NCBI GenBank assembly: GCA_011620375.1 | Contig: WOZH01000030.1 | Location: 1-44,744, forward strand | DNA from: Acholeplasmataceae bacterium | GTDB taxonomy: Bacteria; Bacillota_I; Bacilli_A; Acholeplasmatales; Acholeplasmataceae | Length of the DNA: 44,744 bases | Direction: 5' to 3' | Shown here: piece by piece, positions 35,164 to 42,629 of the stretch | How positions within the stretch are numbered: position 1 is the first letter of the stretch | Layout of the letters: every line of letters begins with the position of its first letter | Notes under the pieces: generated by a model | The model's database searches: none | What the model was told of the DNA's origin: nothing | What the model saw: the letters and a program-made list of their open reading frames with translations, nothing else | Made by a program: the position numbers and the translations under genes

Positions 35164-35362
35164 TGAAAACGAGTAACTAAGCAGATAGAGTCAAGCGAGC
35201 ATAGAACGGTGGAAGCTATGCCTTTAATCCTTAGTGAATTCATTTCATAGAGGTGCTAATCACATCCGTATACCTGCGTTAAAGGATTTGAGGGCTAGAT
35301 ACAGTTCTAGAACTAAGGTGGTACCGCGAATTTTTCGTCCTTAGATATTTCTAAGGACTTTT
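35164..35362 (+). ncRNA. Phe-specific T-box riboswitch leader of pheS-pheT
   Basis: tRNA-sensing leader that lets transcription continue when uncharged tRNA-Phe binds. Stem I base: TGAAA (35164-35168) with TTTCA (35243-35247). The specifier loop has AGTA on the 5' side (35172-35175) and GAA-TTC-A on the 3' side, with upper helix ACTAAG (35176-35181) / CTTAGT (35230-35235). The specifier codon is therefore TTC (35239-35241), Phe. Stem III is CTAGA/TCTAG. The T-box sequence AAGGTGGTACCGCG is at 35315-35328, where the central TGG pairs with the tRNA CCA end. Antiterminator arms CTAAGG (35313-35318) and CCTTAG (35339-35344) compete with the terminator. Confidence 0.93.
35337..35362 (+). terminator. 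T-box regulated terminator
   Basis: GTCCTTAGA (35337-35345) pairs with TCTAAGGAC (35350-35358) around TATT, then TTTT. The left arm is shared with the antiterminator. Confidence 0.88.
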
Positions 35363-35396
35363 CATTTTAAAAAGGGCTTTAAATTTATCAAACACG

Positions 35397-35435
35397 ATAT
35401 GTAGTTAGACTTCATCCTAAATCTATGCTACATAT
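35397..35435 (+). promoter_or_regulatory. Inverted repeat and possible internal promoter between T-box terminator and pheS
   Basis: ATATGTAG (35397-35404) is complementary to CTACATAT (35428-35435), with an inner TTAG/CTAA pairing. The same stretch contains TTAGAC (35405-35410) and TGC-TACATA (-10 at 35429-35434) at 18 bp, a possible promoter that would bypass the T-box. Either reading is tentative. Confidence 0.4.
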
Positions 35436-35453
35436 GATACGAGGAGATTAACT

Positions 35454-36467
35454 GTGAAAGATTTAGCAATGATTAAAAAAGCTGTTATGAACAGCATCGA
35501 GCATGCAAAAACGCTAGAAGCACTAGACGATGTGCGTGTTAAATATTTGTCCAAAAAGGGTGAAATTAGCCAGTTGATGAGCGAACTCAAAAACTTGTCA
35601 CCTGAAGAAAGACCAGCTTTTGGAGCACGTGTCAATATGTTAAAACAAGAAGTTGGCGATGCCCTAGCAAAGAAAAAAGAAGCGATTGAGGATCAATTGC
35701 TCATGGCTTCTTTGGCGCGCGAGGAAATGGATGTTACACTGCCGGGATACCAGTTCTATAGTGGCAGCATTCATCCCCTCAACCAAGTGATTGAAGATCT
35801 TGAGGATCTCTTTATTGGCATGGGTTATAAGATTGCAGAAGGACCAGAGGTTGAAAACGATTACTATAATTTCGAAATGATGAATCTTGAAAAAGATCAC
35901 CCGGCAAGAGACATGCAGGATACATTTTATATCAATGAAGAAATTTTACTTCGTACGCATACATCACCTGTTCAAGCGAGAACCATGCTACAAAGTCAAG
36001 GGAAACCTTTAAAGATTATTTGTCCAGGCAAAGTTTATCGAAGAGATGATGATGATCCGACACACTCACATCAATTCCAACAGATTGAAGGTCTTGTCAT
36101 TGATAAAACTATCTCGCTTGCTAATCTGAAGGACGCCCTATTAAAAATGGCGAGACACTTATTTGGCGAAAACCGTGAGATTAGATTAAGACCATCATAT
36201 TTTCCTTTTACTGAGCCTTCGGTTGAAGTTGATGTATCCTATATTAAAAAAGATGGGACGACTGGATATATTGAGATATTAGGTGCAGGTATGGTGCATC
36301 CCAATGTACTGAAAATGGGCGGATATGACCCTGAAGTATATAGTGGTTTCGCATTTGGCGTTGGTGTGGAAAGAATTGCGATATTGAAATATCAAATTGA
36401 TGATATCCGTCATTTCTATACGAACGATCTACGGTTTTTAAATCAATTCAAAGGGGATGTACGATAA
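35454..36467 (+). CDS. pheS: Phenylalanyl-tRNA synthetase alpha subunit
   Basis: Catalytic subunit of the alpha2-beta2 enzyme charging tRNA-Phe. The 337 residues contain the N-terminal coiled coil, class II motif 1 region, [12 protein letters not shown], motif 2 ([20 protein letters not shown]) and motif 3 ([13 protein letters not shown]). The start is a GTG at 35454, seven bases after GAGGAG. It is expressed behind a Phe T-box and followed by pheT with no gap. Confidence 0.96.
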   Translation: MKDLAMIKKAVMNSIEHAKTLEALDDVRVKYLSKKGEISQLMSELKNLSPEERPAFGARVNMLKQEVGDALAKKKEAIEDQLLMASLAREEMDVTLPGYQFYSGSIHPLNQVIEDLEDLFIGMGYKIAEGPEVENDYYNFEMMNLEKDHPARDMQDTFYINEEILLRTHTSPVQARTMLQSQGKPLKIICPGKVYRRDDDDPTHSHQFQQIEGLVIDKTISLANLKDALLKMARHLFGENREIRLRPSYFPFTEPSVEVDVSYIKKDGTTGYIEILGAGMVHPNVLKMGGYDPEVYSGFAFGVGVERIAILKYQIDDIRHFYTNDLRFLNQFKGDVR

Positions 36468-36468
36468 A

Positions 36469-38826
36469 ATGATTATCACAAAAAACTTGTTGAAAACATT
36501 TGTTGATATTCCCAAAGACATTTACGATATCACCTATAACAGTATGATTGAAGTCGAAGCGTTTGAACCCATTAATGTTGCAACAAAATTGGTTACGGGT
36601 CACGTGTTGACATGTGTCGATCATCCCGATTCAGATCATTTACATGTAACAACAGTCGATTTGGGAAATCGTATTGAAAAAATCGTATGTGGTGCACCGA
36701 ATGTCGCTGCGGGACAATATGTCATCGTTGCTCAAGTGGGTACGATATTACCAGGAAATATTGAAATCAAGTCATCAATTATTCGTGGGCAAGCATCGAA
36801 TGGCATGATTTGCTCACTTCAAGAATTAGGTTTTGACGATGCTCAAATTCCTGAAGCATTTAAAGATGGTATTTATGCATTTGATCATGAAGTCGAACTC
36901 GGTAAATCAGCGTTGGAAGTACTCTATCTTGATGGTTGGAAAATGACTTTGGGTCTTACACCTAATCGGGCTGATTTGTTATCGACATTAGGATTTGCAT
37001 ATGATTTAGCAGCCATGACGAATCAGACGGTTAGAGAACCAGTCCACCATGTCACAGAAAGTGATGTTCAAAATCCTGTTAAAGTAAAGATCGCTTCAGC
37101 AGGTTGTGGCCGCTACGACGCACGATATATTGAAAACATCAAGATTAAAGAGTCTCCTTGGTGGTTAAAAAGCGAACTCATCGCACGGGGAATGAATCCT
37201 ATTAACAATGTGGTTGATATTTCCAATTATGTGCTCTTGGCGTATGGCACACCGCTGCATATGTTTGATGCATCTAAGATAAAAACAAATGAGATTGTCA
37301 TTAGAGATGCGAAAGATGGAGAAACGGTTATTTCACTTGATGGTCAAAAGCGTGTGTTAAAACCTGAAGATGTCGTCATTACCAATGGAAAGGAGCCAAT
37401 TGCTATTGCGGGTGTCATGGGATTGGCTAATACGATGATTGATAACAAGACGACATCTGTCATCTTAGAGGCTGCATACTTTGAACCAAAACGCATTCAA
37501 AAAACTTCTAAACGATTAGATATGAAAAGTGATGCATCACTGCGCTTTGAGCGTGGTATCGATGATTGTCGCGTGAGAATGGGGTTAGAGAGAGCGACAG
37601 AATTATTGATTGCATTAGCGGATGCGACAGTCAGATCGGGTATTGCAACCGCCATTCATCATGTCATTGAACACCCGAACATCCATTTAAAGAAAGATTA
37701 TCTATTTAAATTGCTTGGTGAGACGATAGAGGATTCATTACTTGAACATTATTTTAAACGTTATCGCTATCAATATAAAACAGTCGAAGGTGGTTATGAC
37801 ATTATGCCACCAAGCGATCGCAACGATTTAAAAATTCCTGCTGATTTGGTAGAAGAAATCGCTAGGATTCACGGGTTAAACACGATACCGGCTGTTCAGG
37901 AAACAACGCTAACAAACGGAGTCCTTAATGCGAAACAAATAAGAAATAGACGGGTGCGACATCTATTGGCTGATATGGGATTACAAGAAGCCATATCTTA
38001 CAGCCTCGTGCCTGAAAGCGATGCACAATTATATCAAAATTTAGGTGAAACCTTGACGGTTTTGCAACCGATGTCTGAAGATAAAAAAGCGTTGCGTCAA
38101 TCGCTGTTGAACGGTTTATTGGCCGCGGCCACATACAATCATGCGCGACAAGCTGAGCATATCCGGTTGTTCGAACTGGGTCATGTATTCGCAAAAGGTA
38201 TTGAAACAGAGCACTTAGCGATGGTTATCTCGGGTATTTGGCAACAAAATCTATGGCAAAAAACAAGCGTACCTGTAGATTTCTTTGTATTAAAAGGGTT
38301 ATTGGAGAGATTGTTCGCTTATTTAAAGGTGGATGTGCTATTTGAAGCATCAAGTGATAAAGATTACTTGCACCCACATCGCCAAGCTGTCATCATGTAT
38401 GGTAAAGAAGTCATTGGATTTATGGGACAAATTCATCCTAAAACAGCTAAACTGCATGATATTGATGATGCTTATCTAGCTGAAATTAACCTCGACAAAT
38501 TACCGGTTTCTCCACCTTCTTTAACCTATCAACCACTGACGAGATTTCCAAGTGTTAGTCGTGATTTGGCACTTGTGGTGGATGAAAATGTGAAAATTGG
38601 GGAGTTAATGGCAATCATCACCCAAACCGTTCAAAAACATCTTGTTTCACTTGATTTATTTGACGTCTATCAAGGGGAACATATTGCAGCGGGTAAAAAA
38701 TCATTGGCATTCCGATTGGTCTTTAATGATGAAAAACAGACATTGGCACGTGAAACGGTCGATAAACTCATCAAAAAGGTCGTTAGTAGACTGTCTAACC
38801 TATTTGATGCTACCGTTAGAAATTAA
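36469..38826 (+). CDS. pheT: Phenylalanyl-tRNA synthetase beta subunit
   Basis: Large subunit for tRNA binding and editing of mischarged Tyr. Domains in order: tRNA-binding OB fold (about 40-150, VTGHVLTCVDHPDSDHL), B3/B4 editing region (about 205-380), B5, a degenerate class II core, and the C-terminal ferredoxin-like anticodon-binding domain (LTRFPSVSRDLALVV near 685). I chose ATG 36469, one base after the pheS stop, with AAGGGGA upstream. The in-frame ATG at 36457 directly abuts that ribosome-binding site and lies in pheS. The product is then 785 aa, normal for the family. A strong terminator begins at its stop codon. Confidence 0.95.
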   Translation: MIITKNLLKTFVDIPKDIYDITYNSMIEVEAFEPINVATKLVTGHVLTCVDHPDSDHLHVTTVDLGNRIEKIVCGAPNVAAGQYVIVAQVGTILPGNIEIKSSIIRGQASNGMICSLQELGFDDAQIPEAFKDGIYAFDHEVELGKSALEVLYLDGWKMTLGLTPNRADLLSTLGFAYDLAAMTNQTVREPVHHVTESDVQNPVKVKIASAGCGRYDARYIENIKIKESPWWLKSELIARGMNPINNVVDISNYVLLAYGTPLHMFDASKIKTNEIVIRDAKDGETVISLDGQKRVLKPEDVVITNGKEPIAIAGVMGLANTMIDNKTTSVILEAAYFEPKRIQKTSKRLDMKSDASLRFERGIDDCRVRMGLERATELLIALADATVRSGIATAIHHVIEHPNIHLKKDYLFKLLGETIEDSLLEHYFKRYRYQYKTVEGGYDIMPPSDRNDLKIPADLVEEIARIHGLNTIPAVQETTLTNGVLNAKQIRNRRVRHLLADMGLQEAISYSLVPESDAQLYQNLGETLTVLQPMSEDKKALRQSLLNGLLAAATYNHARQAEHIRLFELGHVFAKGIETEHLAMVISGIWQQNLWQKTSVPVDFFVLKGLLERLFAYLKVDVLFEASSDKDYLHPHRQAVIMYGKEVIGFMGQIHPKTAKLHDIDDAYLAEINLDKLPVSPPSLTYQPLTRFPSVSRDLALVVDENVKIGELMAIITQTVQKHLVSLDLFDVYQGEHIAAGKKSLAFRLVFNDEKQTLARETVDKLIKKVVSRLSNLFDATVRN

Positions 38827-38847
38827 ACCTGAGCAATCAGGTTTTTT
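38825..38847 (+). terminator. pheST terminator
   Basis: AAACCTGA (38825-38832) pairs with TCAGGTTT (38837-38844) around a GCAA tetraloop, within a T-run extending to 38847. The stem overlaps the pheT stop codon. Confidence 0.88.
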
Positions 38848-38868
38848 CTTTCTTTGCTTGTTTTCGTG

Positions 38869-38874
38869 TATAAT
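38869..38874 (+). promoter_or_regulatory. rlmN -10 element
   Basis: A perfect TATAAT with no good -35 (TTTCTT in the terminator T-run at 18 bp). Start near 38881 would leave fewer than a dozen leader bases before rlmN. Confidence 0.5.
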
Positions 38875-38886
38875 ATGACATGGGTG

Positions 38887-39909
38887 ATGAATGTGCTAAT
38901 TTATGATTTGACGTTTGATGATCTTGTTCTTTTTCTAAAAGAACGGGGCTATAAAAAATATCGTGCCGATCAAATATGGCAATGGTTGTATAAACAAAAA
39001 ATAACAACTTTTCAAGAGATGAATAATATCCCTCAGGGATTGATTGAACTACTTGAATCGTCTTTTGAATTAAAAGCGCTGAAAATGGTTTTAAAAAACA
39101 CGAGTGAAGATGGTACGATGAAAGTGCTCTATGGATTGAAGGACGACCATCTGATTGAATCAGTCTTGATGAAACAACACTATGGCAATTCCATATGTGT
39201 TACGACCCAAGTCGGTTGTAACATCGGTTGTTCATTTTGTGCATCAGGTCTTTTGAAGAAACAGCGCGATCTCACATCAGGAGAGATTATCGCACAAATC
39301 TTGGAAACAGAAAGACTCTTGGGTGAACGGATTAATTATGTCGTTGTTATGGGTATTGGAGAACCGATGGACAATTATGAAAATCTAACAAAATTTCTAA
39401 CCACGATTAATCATCCAAAGGGATTAGCCATTGGTGCAAGACACATCACAGTATCAACATCTGGAATTGTGCCTAAAATTAAAGAATATGCGCATTTTCC
39501 TCTACAGATCAATTTGGCAATCAGTCTTCACGCGCCAAATAATGAAATACGCACAGCGCTGATGAAGATTAATAAAGCGTATCCAATTGAGCAAGTGATT
39601 GACGCCATTAAGTATTATTTAGAGGTGGCACATCGGAGGGTCACTATCGAGTATATATTGATTGACGCAGTTAATGACATGCCGGAAGTCGCACATGAAT
39701 TAGCAGCGTTATTGAAAGGGCTTAACGTTTATGTAAATCTTATTCCATACAATGAGGTTATCGAAGCACCTTATCAACGTTCTAAAATAGAAAATCAACT
39801 CAAGTTTTATGATATTTTGACGAAACATCACATTCAAGTGACACTTCGTAAGGAACAAGGACACGATATTAATGCTGCGTGTGGACAGTTAAGAAGCCAA
39901 CATCTATAG
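38887..39909 (+). CDS. rlmN: Dual-specificity rRNA/tRNA adenine-C2 methyltransferase RlmN
   Basis: Radical SAM enzyme that methylates C2 of A2503 in 23S rRNA and A37 in some tRNAs. The cluster cysteines are Cys111, Cys115 and Cys118 (GCNIGCSFC), and the C-terminal methyl-carrying cysteine is Cys332 (AACGQLR). The open frame extends to 38854, but a -10 box at 38869-38874 excludes that start. ATG 38887 gives the usual N-terminus (MNVLIYDLTFDDL); GTG 38893, four bases after GGTGAT, is an alternative. It heads an apparent operon with rsgA, rpe and thiN. Confidence 0.93.
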   Translation: MNVLIYDLTFDDLVLFLKERGYKKYRADQIWQWLYKQKITTFQEMNNIPQGLIELLESSFELKALKMVLKNTSEDGTMKVLYGLKDDHLIESVLMKQHYGNSICVTTQVGCNIGCSFCASGLLKKQRDLTSGEIIAQILETERLLGERINYVVVMGIGEPMDNYENLTKFLTTINHPKGLAIGARHITVSTSGIVPKIKEYAHFPLQINLAISLHAPNNEIRTALMKINKAYPIEQVIDAIKYYLEVAHRRVTIEYILIDAVNDMPEVAHELAALLKGLNVYVNLIPYNEVIEAPYQRSKIENQLKFYDILTKHHIQVTLRKEQGHDINAACGQLRSQHL

Positions 39910-39918
39910 GAGGAACTA

Positions 39919-40875
39919 TTGAAAACAGGTTTTATTATAAAACAAATATCGAATCAATACACATTAAAAGATATCGATACGGAAACCATTCTTATCGCTC
40001 AAGCGCGCGGTAAGTTTCGCTATATGAAACTTGATGAATCGAGTTCATTTAATAAAAATGTTACGGCAAGAACAAAAAAAGAACCAAAAACCATCATGGT
40101 CAGTCCCAAAGTGGGTGATTATGTCAATTACGAAATCGATGGTGATCAAGTATGGATTACAAACATTAAACCAAGAAAGAGTGAACTTGAACGTCCAGAT
40201 GTCGTCAATGTCGATCAAGTATTACTTGTATTCTCCTGTGTAAGACCTGATTTCTCATTTTATTTGTTAGACAAATTCTTAGTGATTCTCAATCAGCAAC
40301 ACTTACCACCTGTGATTGTGGTTTCAAAAATTGATCTCGTCGATGATGCCACATTGAAAAATATTCAAGAGGGCATGGCATATTATGAAACACTTGGTTA
40401 TGAAGTTTATTATGTCAACTCAAAACAGCGTATTGGCATTGATGTATTGGCTCATATTTTCAAACATAAAATCACAGTTTTAGCCGGTCAAACCGGTGTT
40501 GGTAAATCGACATTGCTAAACGCGCTAATGCCTAAATTAAATTTGAAAACTCAAGAGATTTCCTTCGCGTTAGGGCGCGGTAAACATACAACGCGACATA
40601 CCGAACTATACTTATACAATGAAGGTTATATCGTCGATACACCAGGTTTCTCGAAGATCACTTTTAACCTCTATTATCCCGATCAATTAAGATTGCTATA
40701 TCCCGATTTCATTAAACTATCCGCAACGTGTCGTTTCAATCATAGATGCATCCATCTTCATGAGCCTGGTTGTGCGGTAAAAGAAGCTGTAGAAAACGGT
40801 GAGATACCAATCTCAAGATACGAGAATTACTGTGCTTTTATTGAAGAGATTAAGCAACAAAAACTGAAATTTTAG
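39919..40875 (+). CDS. rsgA: Ribosome small subunit-dependent GTPase RsgA
   Basis: Circularly permuted GTPase that helps late 30S maturation. The motif order is G4 (SKID), G1 P-loop GQTGVGKST with Lys196, and G3 DTPG, and the C-terminal zinc region has C-x-FNHRC-x-H...GC. An N-terminal OB fold precedes the GTPase. The start is TTG 39919, preceded by a strong AGGAGGA, and the gene follows rlmN by nine bases. Length 318 is normal. Confidence 0.94.
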   Translation: MKTGFIIKQISNQYTLKDIDTETILIAQARGKFRYMKLDESSSFNKNVTARTKKEPKTIMVSPKVGDYVNYEIDGDQVWITNIKPRKSELERPDVVNVDQVLLVFSCVRPDFSFYLLDKFLVILNQQHLPPVIVVSKIDLVDDATLKNIQEGMAYYETLGYEVYYVNSKQRIGIDVLAHIFKHKITVLAGQTGVGKSTLLNALMPKLNLKTQEISFALGRGKHTTRHTELYLYNEGYIVDTPGFSKITFNLYYPDQLRLLYPDFIKLSATCRFNHRCIHLHEPGCAVKEAVENGEIPISRYENYCAFIEEIKQQKLKF

Positions 40876-40888
40876 GAGACTAACTATT

Positions 40889-41518
40889 ATGAAAGTATCA
40901 CCATCTATATTATCAGCCGATTTCAATCATTTAAAGCATGAACTCAAAAGGATTGAAACAGCCGATTTTGTTCATCTTGATATCATGGATGGACACTTTG
41001 TGCCAAACATCTCTTTTGGTCCTGATATTTCGAAGCAAATTCACGATATGACAACCTTGGATGCAGATGTTCATCTCATGGTAACAAACCCACTTGATTG
41101 GGTCAGTAAATTTGCCTTTTCTAAAACAAAATTCATCACAATCCACGTGGAAGCTCACGCCGTTGAACAAGCGCTTAACCAAATTGCTAAACTAAATATT
41201 GGTCGTGGCATATCTTTACGACCAGGTACAGACATATCGGCTTTATTGCCGTATTTGGACAAAGTTGAACTCGTTTTAGTGATGACTGTTGAACCTGGTT
41301 TTGGTGGACAATCATTAATACCTGAAATGCTGGAAAAAGTAAAAACACTGGTTGCGCTAAGAAAAGCAAAGGGGTACCATTATCAGATAGAAGCTGATGG
41401 TGGTATCAATGATCAGAATATCACATTATGTAAAGCAGCTGGTGTCGATATGGTCGTCGCTGGAAGTTTCATTATGAAATCGGTAGATGCAGCAGCAAGC
41501 ATCAAACGCTTAAAATGA
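40889..41518 (+). CDS. rpe: Ribulose-phosphate 3-epimerase
   Basis: TIM-barrel enzyme interconverting ribulose-5-phosphate and xylulose-5-phosphate in the non-oxidative pentose phosphate pathway. Characteristic blocks: SPSILSADF at the N-terminus, the metal/active-site DIMDGHFVPN, DVHLMV, VEPGFGGQ and EADGGIN. At 209 aa it is a little shorter than most (about 215-225), trimmed at the C-terminus. AGGAG lies ten bases before the ATG. It shares the rsgA-rpe-thiN order of many Firmicutes and overlaps thiN by four bases. Confidence 0.95.
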   Translation: MKVSPSILSADFNHLKHELKRIETADFVHLDIMDGHFVPNISFGPDISKQIHDMTTLDADVHLMVTNPLDWVSKFAFSKTKFITIHVEAHAVEQALNQIAKLNIGRGISLRPGTDISALLPYLDKVELVLVMTVEPGFGGQSLIPEMLEKVKTLVALRKAKGYHYQIEADGGINDQNITLCKAAGVDMVVAGSFIMKSVDAAASIKRLK

Positions 41519-42120
41519 GAGCGATTATCGTCACACATCCAACGCCAATGGATGTTCAAAAGATTTTGAAGTTGACCAAGGATGATTATGTGATTGCTGT
41601 CGATCAGGCGGTTTCAAGTTTACATGATCAAGGTGTCCATATCGATCTTGCTGTCGGTGATTTTGATTCATTGGAAAATCTTGCTTTATTAACCCATTTA
41701 GATACTGTAAAGCTTGATCCAATCAAGGATGTTACAGATACATTTCAGGCTCTTTATGAGGCTAATAAAAGGGGATACAAGGACCTTGTTCTAGTCGGCG
41801 GATTTGGTGGAGATCGCATCGAGCATTTTATTGCGCATCTAATGAATTTTAATCATTATGATTCATTAGTCATGCTCAATGAAGATTCACGTCTTTATAT
41901 CAAAAAAGAAGGCACGCATGTAATCACTCATCCCGGTTATATTTCACTATTCGCATATCCTGAAGCTATCGTTTCACTCATCGGGTTTAAATATCCATTA
42001 GAAGCTTATCAGTTATCACTATTTGATGCTATTGGTATCAGTAATGAATTAAGCGAGAAGACGGGCAAGATGATTATTCATCATGGCGCAGTGCTTGTTG
42101 TAGAATCAAACAAAAAATAA
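41515..42120 (+). CDS. thiN: Thiamine pyrophosphokinase
   Basis: Transfers pyrophosphate from ATP to thiamine to form the cofactor TPP. The 201-residue product has the family blocks VGDFDSLE near residue 45, the KDVTDTFQALYEA acidic motif near 68, and GGFGGDRIEHFIAHLM. The start overlaps the rpe stop (ATGA), and a terminator shared with rpmB follows. A thiamine salvage route is implied; no thiamine synthesis or uptake gene is seen here. Confidence 0.92.
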   Translation: MRAIIVTHPTPMDVQKILKLTKDDYVIAVDQAVSSLHDQGVHIDLAVGDFDSLENLALLTHLDTVKLDPIKDVTDTFQALYEANKRGYKDLVLVGGFGGDRIEHFIAHLMNFNHYDSLVMLNEDSRLYIKKEGTHVITHPGYISLFAYPEAIVSLIGFKYPLEAYQLSLFDAIGISNELSEKTGKMIIHHGAVLVVESNKK

Positions 42121-42140
42121 AAGGCGATTTCGCCTTATAT
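42121..42140. terminator. Bidirectional terminator between thiN and rpmB
   Basis: AAGGCGA and TCGCCTT (42121-42136) form the stem. TTTTT follows on the plus strand after TATA, and the A-rich end of thiN supplies the T-run on the minus strand. Confidence 0.75.
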
Positions 42141-42142
42141 TT

Positions 42143-42331
42143 TTAAACGCGTTCCAAATTGTTTTTCTTTAATGCTCTTGCAGAAATTTTAACACGCTTG
42201 ATATTGCCGTGTTCGTCCTTGATTCTAATGGTTTGTAAATTAGCCTTCCAAACACGACGATTCGCGTTTAAAGCATGACTGCGACGGTTACCTGTCATTG
42301 TCTTTTTACCTGTTACATAGCATTCTGCCAT
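42143..42331 (-). CDS. rpmB: 50S ribosomal protein L28
   Basis: A basic 62-residue ribosomal protein: MAECYVTGKKTMTGNRRSHA, then RRVWKANLQTIRI and the C-terminal KRVKISARALKK. The ATG at 42331 follows AAGGAG by eight bases; the open frame extends to a GTG at 42340 that is part of the leader. Reversed orientation between thiN and fakA is conserved in many Firmicutes. A promoter lies at 42359-42387. Confidence 0.96.
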   Translation of the reverse strand: MAECYVTGKKTMTGNRRSHALNANRRVWKANLQTIRIKDEHGNIKRVKISARALKKNNLERV

Positions 42332-42358
42332 AATAATCACTCCTTACATGCACTATCT

Positions 42359-42387
42359 ACTTTAACATAATGACTATGTAAAAGCAA
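42359..42387 (-). promoter_or_regulatory. rpmB promoter
   Basis: On the minus strand TTGCTT (plus 42382-42387) and TAAAGT (plus 42359-42364) with 17 bp spacing. Confidence 0.6.
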
Positions 42388-42444
42388 TATCTTTTCCTTG
42401 CAAAAACACCAATAATGATAAAAAAATTGGTAAAATATGTGGAA

Positions 42445-42473
42445 TTACCTGATTTAATTCATTATGGTATAAT
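42445..42473 (+). promoter_or_regulatory. fakA upstream promoter P1
   Basis: TTACCT (42445-42450) and TATAAT (42468-42473), spacing 17, with a TGG just before the -10. Leader about 150 nt. Confidence 0.55.
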
Positions 42474-42504
42474 ATAAGTGCCTAAGTATGTGACAAATAT
42501 GGCA

Positions 42505-42534
42505 TTGCAAATTAATTAAAAGCTATGCTATACT
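42505..42534 (+). promoter_or_regulatory. fakA downstream promoter P2
   Basis: TTGCAA (42505-42510) and TATACT (42529-42534), spacing 18, with TGC as extended -10. The 14-mer TAAAAGCTATGCTA around it also occurs at the glgP promoter. Leader about 90 nt; nothing coding is seen in it. Confidence 0.65.
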
Positions 42535-42629
42535 GTTTAGGTAAAAAGTAAAAAAATAAAAAAACTTGTAATATATCGTAAAAAAAAGGCTACTACATTT
42601 CATAAGCCTAATAATCAAGGAGGATCATA

